A stretch of DNA of 23,247 bases, taken from assembly GCA_009779515.1 (NCBI GenBank), contig WREE01000009.1:1-23247 (forward strand), written 5' to 3'. Shown here one piece after another: positions 6,952 through 15,899 of this stretch. The position numbers and the translations under genes are program-made. Under the pieces are notes generated by a model. The model was not told the DNA's origin. It was given only the letters and a program-made list of their open reading frames with translations, and did no database searches. How positions within the stretch are numbered: the first letter of the stretch is position 1; the number at the start of each line of letters is the position of its first letter. This DNA comes from Symbiobacteriaceae bacterium. GTDB taxonomy: Bacteria; Bacillota; JAAYKD01; WRDA01.

Positions 6952-7239
6952 ATATATTTTATACCCCGCAACTTTAGCGATAACGGTAGGGTTATGGGTC
7001 TTTTTCGGGGGCGACAAGTTTGCCAGGCAGTGCTTATGGCTATGCCTACCACTTGTTTGCTTATCTATCTGCCGGCGTTACCTCTGATGCTGCGAGCTGT
7101 TATCTGGGGGGTGGGGGGCATATTTCCGGCGCTCCTTGTTCTCAGCGGAATGGGAGAGCGCCTTTTGCTTATAGCCTCTTTCCATCGTCTGGCTAGGGTC
7201 TATTATCGGCAGCCAGGGAGGAGTAGTCCCTATGTTTAG
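6952..7239 (+). CDS. PrgI/VirB3-like small membrane protein with ATA start
   Basis: A 95-residue protein with N-terminal YFIPRNFSDNGRVMGLFRGRQ (in the form of PrgI-family N-termini as I recall them) and two hydrophobic segments (about 25-45 and 50-70), followed by a basic tail. PrgI/VirB3 proteins partner VirB4 in the inner membrane, and VirB4 follows here with an 8-base overlap. The first usual start, ATG 6994, would remove the family-like N-terminus and has no ribosome binding site. AAGGAGGTGA (6936-6945) is placed in front of an in-frame ATA at 6952. This is the best supported of the unusual starts in the window. Confidence 0.7.
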   Translation: MYFIPRNFSDNGRVMGLFRGRQVCQAVLMAMPTTCLLIYLPALPLMLRAVIWGVGGIFPALLVLSGMGERLLLIASFHRLARVYYRQPGRSSPYV

Positions 7240-9628
7240 GTTAGGTAAAAGCAAGGGGGCTACTCCCGGTAACCGGGTAGAGGATATCTTAGGGTTTATC
7301 TCCCTAGAGCAAGGAATCTTGCAGCACCGCGGCGGTTTTGTTGCCGCCTGGGAGATTACCCCCGTGAACTTTCGCCTGAAAAGCGAAGGTGAGCAAAGCT
7401 ATATTATCGAAGCTTTTAAAGAGCTGCTCAAGATACTGCAACGCCCTTTCCAGATAGCAACCTTGGCTCTGGCGGCGGATCTCACTTCCCACCTGGATTA
7501 CATGATAGCTCGTGGTGAAGAGGAAGTCTTAGCCGAAGTGCATCAAAGTATTCTTTCCTATTTGGCGTTTGCTCAGGAGGTATCTCTCTGCCAGGGAGTT
7601 ACCCGACGCTTCTTCTTAGTAGTCCCGGCGACCCCTTCGGCCCAGGGAGAAGGTGAAGCGGTGAGAGAGCTCCTCCAGCTTAAGGTGAGACTGACCCAAG
7701 CGCTGCGTAAGTGTGGTAACGATATAGTAGAGAGCCAGAACCCCAGCCGCTCCCTGCTGGAGCTACTCTATGCTCTGCTTAAGCGCCCGGAGTTGCAACG
7801 TCAAGGGTGGCCGGAAGAGTTGAGCTTGGCTCAGGTAGTTCCAGAGCAGATTGACGACACTGACCCCCACCTGCTCCGGGTTGACAATCTCTATATTAAC
7901 ACCTTACTGGTGCATGATTTCCCTTACCAGGTGCCGGCAGCCTGGTTAAGTAATTTGGTTAATGCCGGTGAAGGGATTGAACTCTCTTTTTACGCTACCC
8001 CCTTGCCTCGAGAGGAGAGTATGCGGGAGATAACACGCTACTCCGGATATTCCCAAGCCAAACTGAGCAGTCAATATAACGGAGTGGACAGTGATATTAC
8101 CTCCTCGGCCTTAGACCACGCTCTCTATATTCGACGGGCACTCAGCCAGGGAGATGACCTTTGGGAGTTCTCTTTGCTGGTACGTATTTCGGCGCCGGAT
8201 CACCATACTCTGCTAACCCGAACCAGACAAGCCCAGGATATTCTCACGATGCAGAGCATCCGCAGCACTCCCGCAGCTTACCGCCAACTACCATCCTGGC
8301 AGGCTACGTTACCTTTAGCCTCAGTAAACCCAGGGGTCTGGCAAGAAACCAGGCGAAATATCTTAACCTCAAGTTTAAGCAGTGTCTACCCCTTTATATC
8401 TTATGAAGTGAGCGACCCTCACGGCGTGCTTTTAGGCATTAATGATACTAACGGTGCTCCGGTAATGCTAGATATTTTTAATACGAAAAAGTATAGCAAT
8501 GCCAACGCCGTGTTGCTGGGCTCTAGTGGTTCCGGTAAAACCTTTGCCACCCAATTAATTGCCAGCCGTTTTCGTATGCAGGGGATCCCCACCATGTTTA
8601 TCTGCCCTCTGAAAGGACACGAGTATAAGAGGCTATGCCATAACTTGGGCGGCGATTACATCAGGTTGGCGCCTGGCTCGCCTCAGCGGGTGAATATTAT
8701 GGAGATAAGGAGCGAGGCTTTGCGTAACCCTCAGGATAGCGTTCTGGCGGGAAAGCTTCAGAGCTTGCGCACCTTTTTCAGCATCATGCTGCCAGACCTC
8801 TCCTTTCGTGACCAGCAAATGCTGGACGATTTGCTCCTGGAGACTTATGCGGCGAAAGGTATTACCTTGGAAAACGACAGCTTTTATGATACAATTACCC
8901 CACCCACCGGCTACGTCTCAACGGGGTTGCATCTGAAAGCTATGCCTACCTTGGGCGACCTCTATCAGCAGATAGTGGCCGGTAGTTCTCAGGAAGAGGC
9001 TTTGCGTGAGATGGAGATCAAGATGCGTCCCTACATCTCAGGCTCCCTTAATTTGTTCAATGGTGCCACTAATGTTAATCTGGACGGCAAGTATATCGTC
9101 TGCGATGTTTCCGATATGCCCCATGGGCAGGCTATCTGCTTAGCTATGTTTCTGGTGCTGGATATATATCGCGACCGTATCGCCCGGGATCCCACCCAAA
9201 AAAAGGTGCTTATCATTGACGAAGTTTGGCGTCTGGTGGGCAGCGGAGGTAACCCCCAGACGGCTGCTTATGTCCTGGAGATGTATAAAACCATACGGGG
9301 CTATGGTGGGTCAGTGATTTCCGCTACCCAAGATATTAACGACCTGTTTGCTTTGGATGAGGGTAAGTATGGTCGTGCCATGTTAAACTCGGCCAAGATA
9401 AAAATAATTCTCCCTATGGAGGAACACGAAGCCCAGGCGCTGGCTACCGTTTTAGCGCTCTCGGCGGCTGAAGTCGGCTATATCACCCATAGCGAAAGAG
9501 GTCACGGTTTGCTGCTCTTTGGCGGAAGCCGGATCACCCTTAAAATCCTTGCCAGTGACCACGAGCATCAGTTGATCACCACCGATCGCAGCGAGTTGGA
9601 TCTTTTGCGAAGGGAGGGTCGCTATTGA
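7232..9628 (+). CDS. virB4: VirB4/TraE-type secretion ATPase
   Basis: The 798-residue ATPase powers assembly and substrate transfer of the type IV secretion channel at the inner membrane. The N-terminal half (about 1-400) is the VirB4-specific domain. The C-terminal ATPase has Walker A GSSGSGKT (430-437), Walker B VLIIDEVWRLV (D663, E664) and the later SATQD segment common in this family. Length is normal for VirB4. ATG 7232 lies 8 bases after GGAGGAG and overlaps the PrgI-like gene by 8 bases; its stop overlaps the TTG start of the next gene. This is one of the firmest calls in the window. Confidence 0.95.
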   Translation: MFRLGKSKGATPGNRVEDILGFISLEQGILQHRGGFVAAWEITPVNFRLKSEGEQSYIIEAFKELLKILQRPFQIATLALAADLTSHLDYMIARGEEEVLAEVHQSILSYLAFAQEVSLCQGVTRRFFLVVPATPSAQGEGEAVRELLQLKVRLTQALRKCGNDIVESQNPSRSLLELLYALLKRPELQRQGWPEELSLAQVVPEQIDDTDPHLLRVDNLYINTLLVHDFPYQVPAAWLSNLVNAGEGIELSFYATPLPREESMREITRYSGYSQAKLSSQYNGVDSDITSSALDHALYIRRALSQGDDLWEFSLLVRISAPDHHTLLTRTRQAQDILTMQSIRSTPAAYRQLPSWQATLPLASVNPGVWQETRRNILTSSLSSVYPFISYEVSDPHGVLLGINDTNGAPVMLDIFNTKKYSNANAVLLGSSGSGKTFATQLIASRFRMQGIPTMFICPLKGHEYKRLCHNLGGDYIRLAPGSPQRVNIMEIRSEALRNPQDSVLAGKLQSLRTFFSIMLPDLSFRDQQMLDDLLLETYAAKGITLENDSFYDTITPPTGYVSTGLHLKAMPTLGDLYQQIVAGSSQEEALREMEIKMRPYISGSLNLFNGATNVNLDGKYIVCDVSDMPHGQAICLAMFLVLDIYRDRIARDPTQKKVLIIDEVWRLVGSGGNPQTAAYVLEMYKTIRGYGGSVISATQDINDLFALDEGKYGRAMLNSAKIKIILPMEEHEAQALATVLALSAAEVGYITHSERGHGLLLFGGSRITLKILASDHEHQLITTDRSELDLLRREGRY

Positions 9629-10893
9629 TCCTAATCATGGCCTCGAACAGGCTGGTTATCAGAAACTTTAGGAAGCTGCTGGCTGATGAAAAGTTAGAGG
9701 TTCATGACTATGATGCTTACAGCATAGATGAAGCTCTAACTCTCTGGCAAAGCACCGAAGATCTCAGCTGCCTGCTGATCCTGGAGATGGACGATCATGA
9801 TGCTGAGGAGCGCAACCAGGTGATAACCAGGTTACAAGAGCATGGTATCCCCACGGTTTACTGTTGCTTGGCACCAGATCCCGAGTTCTATCACTGGGCG
9901 AAAGAACGGGTGGCTGCCCTTCTCACCGATGATGGTCACGGCAACTGGAGCATCGGAGAGCTTTGTTCTGCCCTGCGAGCTGTGCCAAGGGGCACCCAAG
10001 TCACCTTAAGTGCACCAGTCTTTCCTGACCCTGGATTTTCCCGCCCTCGGGAACCTTCGGTGACCGCGGCTTTCGGGGCTACGGCTAAAGCCAGTTTACA
10101 GGCTGCCCGGGATATCCTTGCCAGGAATAGGGAGCAGGGCACCCGTGCCCTGGAGGCGAGGGGGGAGGAGGAGGCAGAGGCAGAAGTAGAGGCAGAGGTA
10201 AATCTGGCTCCCGCTGCTGCACCCTCTCTGCCGCCGGAAGAAGCTTCCTGGGTGGTAACTGAGGTAGGGTCTGACTCCCCGCCGGAGCGAGAACCGGTGC
10301 GCCGGTCAGGACGGGGGAGTAGCCGTGTTGCGGTAGCCGAGGAAGGGTTCACTTTTCCTGAGCGGGATGTTATCGGGGTCTTTGCCCTCTCGCGAGGAGC
10401 GGGAGCTACCTACACCTCTCTGAAAATTGCCGAATACCTGGTGCGTCACGGTAACACCGCCCTTTTAGCTTTTGATGGCAAGCAGGATGTAAAATGGGCT
10501 GCTGCTTCTCCTAAGCTCATCACCATCTGCCCGGAGAACGCTCAGGAGCGAGCCAATGCCATAGCTGCCCTTTATCAAGATTACCGCTTTATTGTTATTG
10601 ACTTTGGCACCCCTTTTATCTTAACTCCTACCGGTCTCCCAGATGAAACTGCTTTTAGCCAAAATGCCGAACTTCTCACGGAGCTAATCCGCTGCAACCG
10701 CCGCGTCTGCCTCGCCTTCGATGCTCCCTGGCACGCTGCGAAAAAGCGTTTCGTCAAAGTGATGCGCCTCGATACTAACCTGACCATGATCAGCGAAGGG
10801 GAGCGCAACCTCTCTCCCGACGCCTTGCTGGCCCGCATCTACCCCGGGCTGGATCCGACACCCCGCCGAGGAATTTTGGGCATGTCCCGCTAA
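9625..10893 (+). CDS. CpaE/TadZ-like protein with degenerate P-loop
   Basis: The 422-residue product has a receiver-like N-terminal domain (about 1-115), an Ala/Glu/Pro-rich linker (about 145-245, coded by a purine-rich repeat-like tract near 10159-10201) and a C-terminal MinD-like fold starting VIGVFALSRGAGATYTS. This order is that of CpaE/TadZ, which places Tad pili at the cell pole or envelope. The P-loop is degenerate: A261 stands where the Walker A lysine belongs, so normal ATP hydrolysis is doubtful. The TTG start overlaps the VirB4 stop and follows GGGAGGG. It is the first Tad-type gene in the run and directly linked to VirB4. Confidence 0.75.
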   Translation: MILIMASNRLVIRNFRKLLADEKLEVHDYDAYSIDEALTLWQSTEDLSCLLILEMDDHDAEERNQVITRLQEHGIPTVYCCLAPDPEFYHWAKERVAALLTDDGHGNWSIGELCSALRAVPRGTQVTLSAPVFPDPGFSRPREPSVTAAFGATAKASLQAARDILARNREQGTRALEARGEEEAEAEVEAEVNLAPAAAPSLPPEEASWVVTEVGSDSPPEREPVRRSGRGSSRVAVAEEGFTFPERDVIGVFALSRGAGATYTSLKIAEYLVRHGNTALLAFDGKQDVKWAAASPKLITICPENAQERANAIAALYQDYRFIVIDFGTPFILTPTGLPDETAFSQNAELLTELIRCNRRVCLAFDAPWHAAKKRFVKVMRLDTNLTMISEGERNLSPDALLARIYPGLDPTPRRGILGMSR

Positions 10894-10907
10894 AAACGAG
10901 GTGATTC

Positions 10908-11648
10908 ATGATTCGTAAATACATGCGCCTACTGCGAAACTTTTTTACCGGTCGCATCTTTCTCTCCCTGCTTTGTCTGGGTATGGCAGCCTTTTGTGCT
11001 TTCGTTCTCCTACCTGGGATCTATAAAGATCAGAGCGCTACGGTATCCCTGGTGCGAGTTAAGGAGCAACTGGAAGTTGGCACTCGCTTGGAAGCCCGGC
11101 ATGTGGAAGTGGTTGAGGTAGGAAGCTACAACCTGCCACCGCAAGCCGTGATGAACCCGGAGGAGGTGTTGGGCTTCTACACTGCCACGAAACTCTATCC
11201 GGGAGACTTCCTCTTTCCCGCTAAGCTCTCCCAGGAGCGCCTCGGTGCAGGGTTTGACCATCTTATCTCCTCGGGGAAGCAGCTAGTTACGGTTACACCT
11301 AAAAATGCCGCTCAAGCGCTGGCATCCCATTTGCAAAAAGGAGATATTGTTTCCATAGCTATTATCAGTGAGGCGCGGCAGTCTACCGGAGAACTGCAGC
11401 GCCTTTTAGTTTATCCCTTAGAGCTTAGTCAGCTGGAAGTCTTTGCAGTGGAAAATCAACGGGGAACCCTCCTGCAGAGTTCCGCTAACGGGCGGGACAC
11501 CCTTCTCTTAGCCTCAGCCCAAGGAGGGGTGGAGGATCTGATCCCCAAAACAATTACCTTTATGGTGGATGCGGAACAGTCGGCTCTGCTGCTACAAGCT
11601 GAATATAATGGGGGCTTCCATATCATCTTTCAAGAGAGGAGGCCTTAG
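10908..11648 (+). CDS. CpaB/RcpC-like SAF-domain pilus assembly protein
   Basis: A 246-residue protein with one N-terminal TM helix (about 14-36), then a SAF domain (about 44-105: VGTRLEARHVEVVEV followed by the LYPGDFLFPAKL segment), and a C-terminal domain with alternating strands. CpaB/RcpC proteins of Tad systems have this plan and act outside the inner membrane. ATG 10908 is 6 bases after GAGGTGA. No secretin is present, as expected for a single-membrane cell, so a role in guiding the pilus through the wall is likely but inferred. Confidence 0.75.
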   Translation: MIRKYMRLLRNFFTGRIFLSLLCLGMAAFCAFVLLPGIYKDQSATVSLVRVKEQLEVGTRLEARHVEVVEVGSYNLPPQAVMNPEEVLGFYTATKLYPGDFLFPAKLSQERLGAGFDHLISSGKQLVTVTPKNAAQALASHLQKGDIVSIAIISEARQSTGELQRLLVYPLELSQLEVFAVENQRGTLLQSSANGRDTLLLASAQGGVEDLIPKTITFMVDAEQSALLLQAEYNGGFHIIFQERRP

Positions 11649-11652
11649 AACT

Positions 11653-12384
11653 ATGCGAGCTAAAACCTTAGCTGTTTGGGGTCATAAGGGGAGAACGACT
11701 TTCGCGGTAAATCTGGCGTGGATGCTGGCGCACACGAAGAAGGATAAGCTGGTTACCCTACTTTCCTGTAATCTTACTTATGGCGATATCCAAGGCTTCT
11801 TTGGAGTGGCTATCTGGGAGAAGCATGGCTTAAGCCGAGCCCTTGCCGGGGAAGAGCATCCCCGCTCTTTTTTATGGAAGGCAGGAGAGGAGCGACCTAG
11901 CAGTGACATCTTTCTGATGACTCTGGCTAACGACAGCGATGCTCTCCTTTTTGATCCTCCTGATGAAACGAAAACCGAGCGGTTGTTGGATCAACTGGCG
12001 GATGAGCAGACTGACTATCTGGTGGTCGATTGTGCCGGGGATGTGCACAATCCTCTTTCCGATGTGGCTTTAGTGCAGGCTGATAGCATCTACTGCCTAC
12101 ATACCCCCGGGAATGCCGCCTATCAATGGTACCGGGCGATGCGCTCTTTGCGGGAGCAGCTCGATCTTGACGAGAAAATGCTTCACCTGCTCTACGCCTC
12201 CGACCATAGTGCCAATGTAGCTCAATACTTGCATCACTGCGGGGTGAACATCCGGGAGGAAATACCTTGGGTGCGCGGCGCTAAAGAGTATGAAAACCGC
12301 GGGGTGCCTCTCTGTGCCGAAAATAACCGAGAGAACCGAGGTTATATCGCAGCTCTGCAGCGGTTGTGTAGTACCATAAAATAA
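11653..12384 (+). CDS. MinD/ParA-like protein, second CpaE-type, altered P-loop
   Basis: A 243-residue MinD/ParA-fold protein. The N-terminus reads LAVWGHKGRTTFAVNLA: the glycine-rich loop is kept but the Walker A lysine is arginine (R14) and the signature lysine is absent. The later segments YLVVDCAGD and ADSIYCLHTPG fit the switch regions of the fold. It lacks the receiver domain of its neighbour two genes upstream. The frame is open upstream to 11569, but ATG 11653 is preceded by GAGGAGG and is the likely start. It may pair with the CpaE-like protein, for instance as a heterodimer, or help partition with ParB. The Tad role is favoured by its place directly before CpaF. Confidence 0.65.
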   Translation: MRAKTLAVWGHKGRTTFAVNLAWMLAHTKKDKLVTLLSCNLTYGDIQGFFGVAIWEKHGLSRALAGEEHPRSFLWKAGEERPSSDIFLMTLANDSDALLFDPPDETKTERLLDQLADEQTDYLVVDCAGDVHNPLSDVALVQADSIYCLHTPGNAAYQWYRAMRSLREQLDLDEKMLHLLYASDHSANVAQYLHHCGVNIREEIPWVRGAKEYENRGVPLCAENNRENRGYIAALQRLCSTIK

Positions 12385-12412
12385 CCATCTACCGTTAGAG
12401 AGGAGGGGAGCT

Positions 12413-13816
12413 ATGGGGAATTTTTCAGTCCACCATCTGATCTACCGCTACCATCAACGCAAGAGGGTAAGCAGTAAACAAAATATTGACGCCTACGATT
12501 ATCAGGCGATCCTGGAAGAGGTGAGAGGTGAAATCGCCCGTAATCACGCTGAGGAGTTAGCTAAAGAGATGGGAACGGCTACCTTTAGGGAGCGCATGCG
12601 CTCCCTGATCACCCGCTACGTTAACCGTAATAGCCTGGCCGATAAGTTAGATATCGTCTCTTTAGTTGATGCTATTTACAACGACATGGCTGGGCTGGGG
12701 CTCATTGATGCCTACTTAAGCGATAGTGATGTGGAGGAAATTAATGTCAATGGCTGGGAGCCGGGTGCGGTGTGGATAACTACCCCCCAGGGTAAGGTGC
12801 AAGCCTCGATGGCTTTTGCTTCAGCGGAGGAGAGCGAAAATATCGTGACCAAAGCGGCACGCTTAGGGGGAGTGACTATTGACGGAGCCAAGCCTTACGG
12901 TGATTCCTTTCTCACCCGGGGTATCCGCATGTCCGGGGCTATCTCACCGGTAACCGATGGGGAGATTGGGGCAATGGCTTCCATTCGCAAGCAAAAGCCC
13001 AGCTTTGTTACCCGGGAGAATATTATCCGCTGGGGGACTATGACGGCAGAGCAGCTGGAACTCCTGAGTGTTGCTATCTGTCATGGCATCTCCGTGGCGG
13101 TAGCCGGAGCCACCGGCTCCGGGAAAACGGCAGTCATCGGGTTGCTTCTTTCGGAAGTCCCCGATGGAGACCGAATTGTTACCATCGAAGACACCAGGGA
13201 GCTAAACCTGGTTAAGCGTGATGGGGAAGGGCATGTGCTAAACGATAGAGTCCACTTTCTTACCAAGGAACCACCGAACCCGATCACGATGCAAGATATG
13301 CTCATCCACGCTTTACGCTATCATCCGAAGATTCTGGTGCCAGCTGAGATGCGGGGCAAGGAGGCGTGGACAGCTCAGGAGGCAGGACGCACGGGACACA
13401 CTATTGTTTCAACCCTTCATGCCAATAGCGCACGGGAGGCTTATGACCGCATTCTTACTATGTGTCTTTTAGCGGATACTACTCTTACCGAAGAGCGCCT
13501 CCTACGTAATATAGTCAGCGCCTTTCCTCTCATGGTCTTCAAGCGTCAGCTTCCCGATGGTAGCCGTAAGGTCATGGAGATTTTCGAAGCGACAGGAGTG
13601 GTGGCGGGAGAGGTCAGCGGCAACACTATTTACAAGTTTGTAGTCTCGGGTAAGGAGAGTGATGAACAAGGCCATATTGTCAAAATTCGCGGTGAGCATC
13701 TGCGGGTGGGCTCTCTTTCCCCCAAACTCTGCCAACAACTCTTCGATGAGGGGGTGGATTTGGAGTTTATATATCGCTATAACCCTGCTTTTACTCCTCT
13801 CAAAGGTATATCTTAA
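12413..13816 (+). CDS. cpaF: CpaF/TadA (VirB11-type) secretion ATPase
   Basis: A 467-residue hexameric ATPase of the VirB11/CpaF family, which drives Tad pilus extension and retraction. An N-terminal helical domain (about 1-125) is followed by the conserved DVEEINVNGWEPGAVWI segment. The ATPase core has Walker A GATGSGKT (232-239), an Asp box (IEDTRELNL), Walker B region ILVPAEMRGKEAWTAQEAGR and the HANSA motif. All key residues are intact. GGAGGGGAG lies just before ATG 12413. Gram-positive conjugation systems usually lack a VirB11, so this ATPase may serve the pilus, the channel, or both. The gene is followed by a terminator. Confidence 0.93.
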   Translation: MGNFSVHHLIYRYHQRKRVSSKQNIDAYDYQAILEEVRGEIARNHAEELAKEMGTATFRERMRSLITRYVNRNSLADKLDIVSLVDAIYNDMAGLGLIDAYLSDSDVEEINVNGWEPGAVWITTPQGKVQASMAFASAEESENIVTKAARLGGVTIDGAKPYGDSFLTRGIRMSGAISPVTDGEIGAMASIRKQKPSFVTRENIIRWGTMTAEQLELLSVAICHGISVAVAGATGSGKTAVIGLLLSEVPDGDRIVTIEDTRELNLVKRDGEGHVLNDRVHFLTKEPPNPITMQDMLIHALRYHPKILVPAEMRGKEAWTAQEAGRTGHTIVSTLHANSAREAYDRILTMCLLADTTLTEERLLRNIVSAFPLMVFKRQLPDGSRKVMEIFEATGVVAGEVSGNTIYKFVVSGKESDEQGHIVKIRGEHLRVGSLSPKLCQQLFDEGVDLEFIYRYNPAFTPLKGIS

Positions 13817-13865
13817 CATCGGTGGGCTTTCATCTTGAGCCATAATTTTAGAAGTATCTCTTCGA

Positions 13866-13900
13866 AAACCAGCTTTTTTTCCCAAGCTGGTTTATTTTAT
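13866..13900 (+). terminator. Intrinsic terminator after cpaF
   Basis: A 10-bp perfect stem (AAACCAGCTT/AAGCTGGTTT) with an 8-base loop is followed by ATTTTAT. It lies 49 bases after the cpaF stop and separates the first gene run from the TadB-CpaA group. The T tract is interrupted, so some read-through is possible. Confidence 0.7.
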
Positions 13901-13946
13901 GGCGCCATAAGATTAAAATGAAAGCCGTTTGTAAGTAAGTTGAAAG

Positions 13947-13981
13947 CAGCGCCTGCTATAATACCCTTAGATAAGGCGCTG
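13947..13981 (+). promoter_or_regulatory. Extended -10 promoter inside a dyad
   Basis: TGC followed by TATAAT (13954-13962) forms an extended -10; no good -35 lies at the usual distance (TTGAAA is only 11 bases away). A perfect inverted repeat, CAGCGCC (13947-13953) and GGCGCTG (13975-13981), frames the -10 and the likely start site. This would drive the TadB-CpaA group and could be an operator or a 5' RNA hairpin. Confidence 0.5.
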
Positions 13982-13998
13982 GAAAGGGTGAATATCCC

Positions 13999-14916
13999 TT
14001 GCCTATCTATATAGTTGTCTTTTTTCTCATCTTTCTGGGGTTAGTCCTTATCCTGGGGATAGACTTTTCGCCCCAGAGCAAGACTATCTCGCCCAGTGAA
14101 GTGCTGCGTGGGGCTAAAAGGGACTTAATTATCGCGAAAGCCCCGGGGCGCATAGAGCGTGCCTGGCAATATTGGTTGCACCTTATCTCCCTGGCGCAAG
14201 TGCCTGTGCCCCTTTTTATCATACTCTGCTTGCTCAGTTTAACTTTAGGAACCGTGCTGGGGAACCTGGTTATGGGAGATTTGAGCCTGGCTTTCTTTGT
14301 CGGTTCGTGCGCTACTCCTCTTCCCCTTATCTATATTTTCCTACTCTCGCGAAAATATATCAAACGGGAAGCCGAACAGCTGGAGGGGATGATGAGTTCG
14401 GTTACCCAGGCATATCTGGCAAGTAACTCTATTATTGCCGCTTTTGAAAGCTACAACAATATGCGAAATAAGGGGCTTGACCCCAGGTTGCGCCGTATTA
14501 CCCCGGTGGATGAATTTCTCATCGATGTCCATGCCATCAACCCCTCGGTAGCGGAAGGCTTGCGCAAACTGCAAGCTAAAGAAAACAACCGCTACTTTGA
14601 TGATTGGATTGACATGCTCATTCGCTGCACCAGAAATAACGAGTTGCGCTTCGGCTTGCAGCCTATTATCAAAGCCTTCAACGACAGCAAAATTATGCAG
14701 ATGGAAGCGGAGACAGTCACCGCCATGGTCTGGCGGGAGTATGCCTTTGTGGTCATTATGCTTTTAGGTATTATTCCCGTGTTGCGTCTCTCCAACGAAG
14801 CTTGGTACAATATTTTGACTAAAACTGCGGTGGGTAGAGTTTTAGTGTGTGTGCTTATTGCCGCTACCCTGGGCACTTCCTTCTATGTTCTGCGGGTCAC
14901 CCGACCCCTGGATTAG
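13999..14916 (+). CDS. tadB: TadB-like inner-membrane pilus platform protein
   Basis: The 305-residue protein has an N-terminal TM helix (about 3-22), two TM helices near 69-115, a cytoplasmic helical domain of the T2SF (type II secretion F) kind (about 120-240) and two C-terminal TM helices (about 243-262, 276-297). This is the TadB layout: with TadC it forms the platform that the CpaF ATPase turns. The TTG start at 13999 follows GGGTGA at good distance. The next gene starts 9 bases after its stop. Sequence motifs in this family are weak; order and topology carry the call. Confidence 0.8.
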   Translation: MPIYIVVFFLIFLGLVLILGIDFSPQSKTISPSEVLRGAKRDLIIAKAPGRIERAWQYWLHLISLAQVPVPLFIILCLLSLTLGTVLGNLVMGDLSLAFFVGSCATPLPLIYIFLLSRKYIKREAEQLEGMMSSVTQAYLASNSIIAAFESYNNMRNKGLDPRLRRITPVDEFLIDVHAINPSVAEGLRKLQAKENNRYFDDWIDMLIRCTRNNELRFGLQPIIKAFNDSKIMQMEAETVTAMVWREYAFVVIMLLGIIPVLRLSNEAWYNILTKTAVGRVLVCVLIAATLGTSFYVLRVTRPLD

Positions 14917-14925
14917 GAGGTGGGT

Positions 14926-15843
14926 ATGCTACTCTTTGTTAAATGCTGTACCCTGGTAACCGCCTACTCCGGGCTCTATCACTTGGGGTTAATCCTGCTC
15001 CGGATCCCCAGTCGTCGCAGCGAACGTTCCTTCAAGCTGGCTGTAGTCCAACAAAAGAGGCTCTGGGACCAAGTTCTGGAGAGTTTGGTGGAGCCTTTTG
15101 TCGAGCCGATAGCCCAGTTTATTCCTTTGGGCTATGAAAACGCCATGGAGTTACAGGCAGGTTTGCGGCAGGTGGGGATTACCCTCTCCGCTGCTGAGTA
15201 TTATGCTAAAGGGCTCTTATTGGCGTTCTACTCTCTGGCAGTAGTCTTCTTTGTTCCTTTACTGGGATTGCCGCCATCTTACCTCCTGTTGGCAGGTTTA
15301 ATACCGCCCATAGTTTTTCGCCATTTTACCACCGAACATAGCGATCGTCTTGAGGCTAAGCGCCAGGGGATTCGCCTTCTGCTACCTTCCTTTGTGCGCA
15401 CCATCCTTTACTCCCTGGCAGACAAGGAAGAGGCCATTAAAGATGAAATTGTCGGGAGGGCTAACTTGATAGCCATATTTAGTAACTATCTGGAAGCTTG
15501 CCCGGAGATGATCAAATATGATCTCTCTCTGCTGATTACCGAAATGCAGTCTCTCTCGGTGGAAACGGGAATCCGGCGCTTTGGCGAGCGCCTTAATATA
15601 CCCACCGTAACCTATCTCTGCGACATCCTCATCGGTATATCCAAGGGGCAATCTCATGCGGAAGCCCTGCGTATCCTGGCGATTGATATAGATATCCAGG
15701 GGCGAGAGGCACTTCGCCTGCAACTCCAGAAGCGACCGGGGGAGATGCGCCGAGCTACTGTAGTTTTAGTTGTTTTGGGGATGGCAATCGTAATTTATGT
15801 TTTAATCGCCGACCTCATAAACTCATGGGGCTTTTTTGGGTAG
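14926..15843 (+). CDS. tadC: TadC-like inner-membrane pilus platform protein
   Basis: A 305-residue partner of TadB with an N-terminal TM segment, a pair of TM helices near 85-130, a cytoplasmic T2SF domain (about 135-270, including KDEIVGRANLIAIFSNYLEA and the GERLNIPTVTYLCDIL region) and a C-terminal TM helix (about 276-297). The frame is open from GTG 14920, but that codon lies within the AGGAGGTG ribosome binding site; ATG 14926 is the better start. It directly follows TadB, the universal order in Tad loci. Confidence 0.8.
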   Translation: MLLFVKCCTLVTAYSGLYHLGLILLRIPSRRSERSFKLAVVQQKRLWDQVLESLVEPFVEPIAQFIPLGYENAMELQAGLRQVGITLSAAEYYAKGLLLAFYSLAVVFFVPLLGLPPSYLLLAGLIPPIVFRHFTTEHSDRLEAKRQGIRLLLPSFVRTILYSLADKEEAIKDEIVGRANLIAIFSNYLEACPEMIKYDLSLLITEMQSLSVETGIRRFGERLNIPTVTYLCDILIGISKGQSHAEALRILAIDIDIQGREALRLQLQKRPGEMRRATVVLVVLGMAIVIYVLIADLINSWGFFG

Positions 15844-15899
15844 GTAGGTGGGAGGGTGAAACCTCCAATCAGTTTTCATATGAAAGGAGAATTGGCTAA

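Noticed and set aside
9936..10352. 138-codon minus-strand frame
   Set aside because: Ser/Ala-rich shadow of the linker of the CpaE-like gene, produced by the purine-rich coding tract.
13941..13962. TTGAAA as the -35 of the tadB promoter
   Set aside because: Only 11 bases from TATAAT, too short for a sigma-A promoter; the extended -10 explains the site better.
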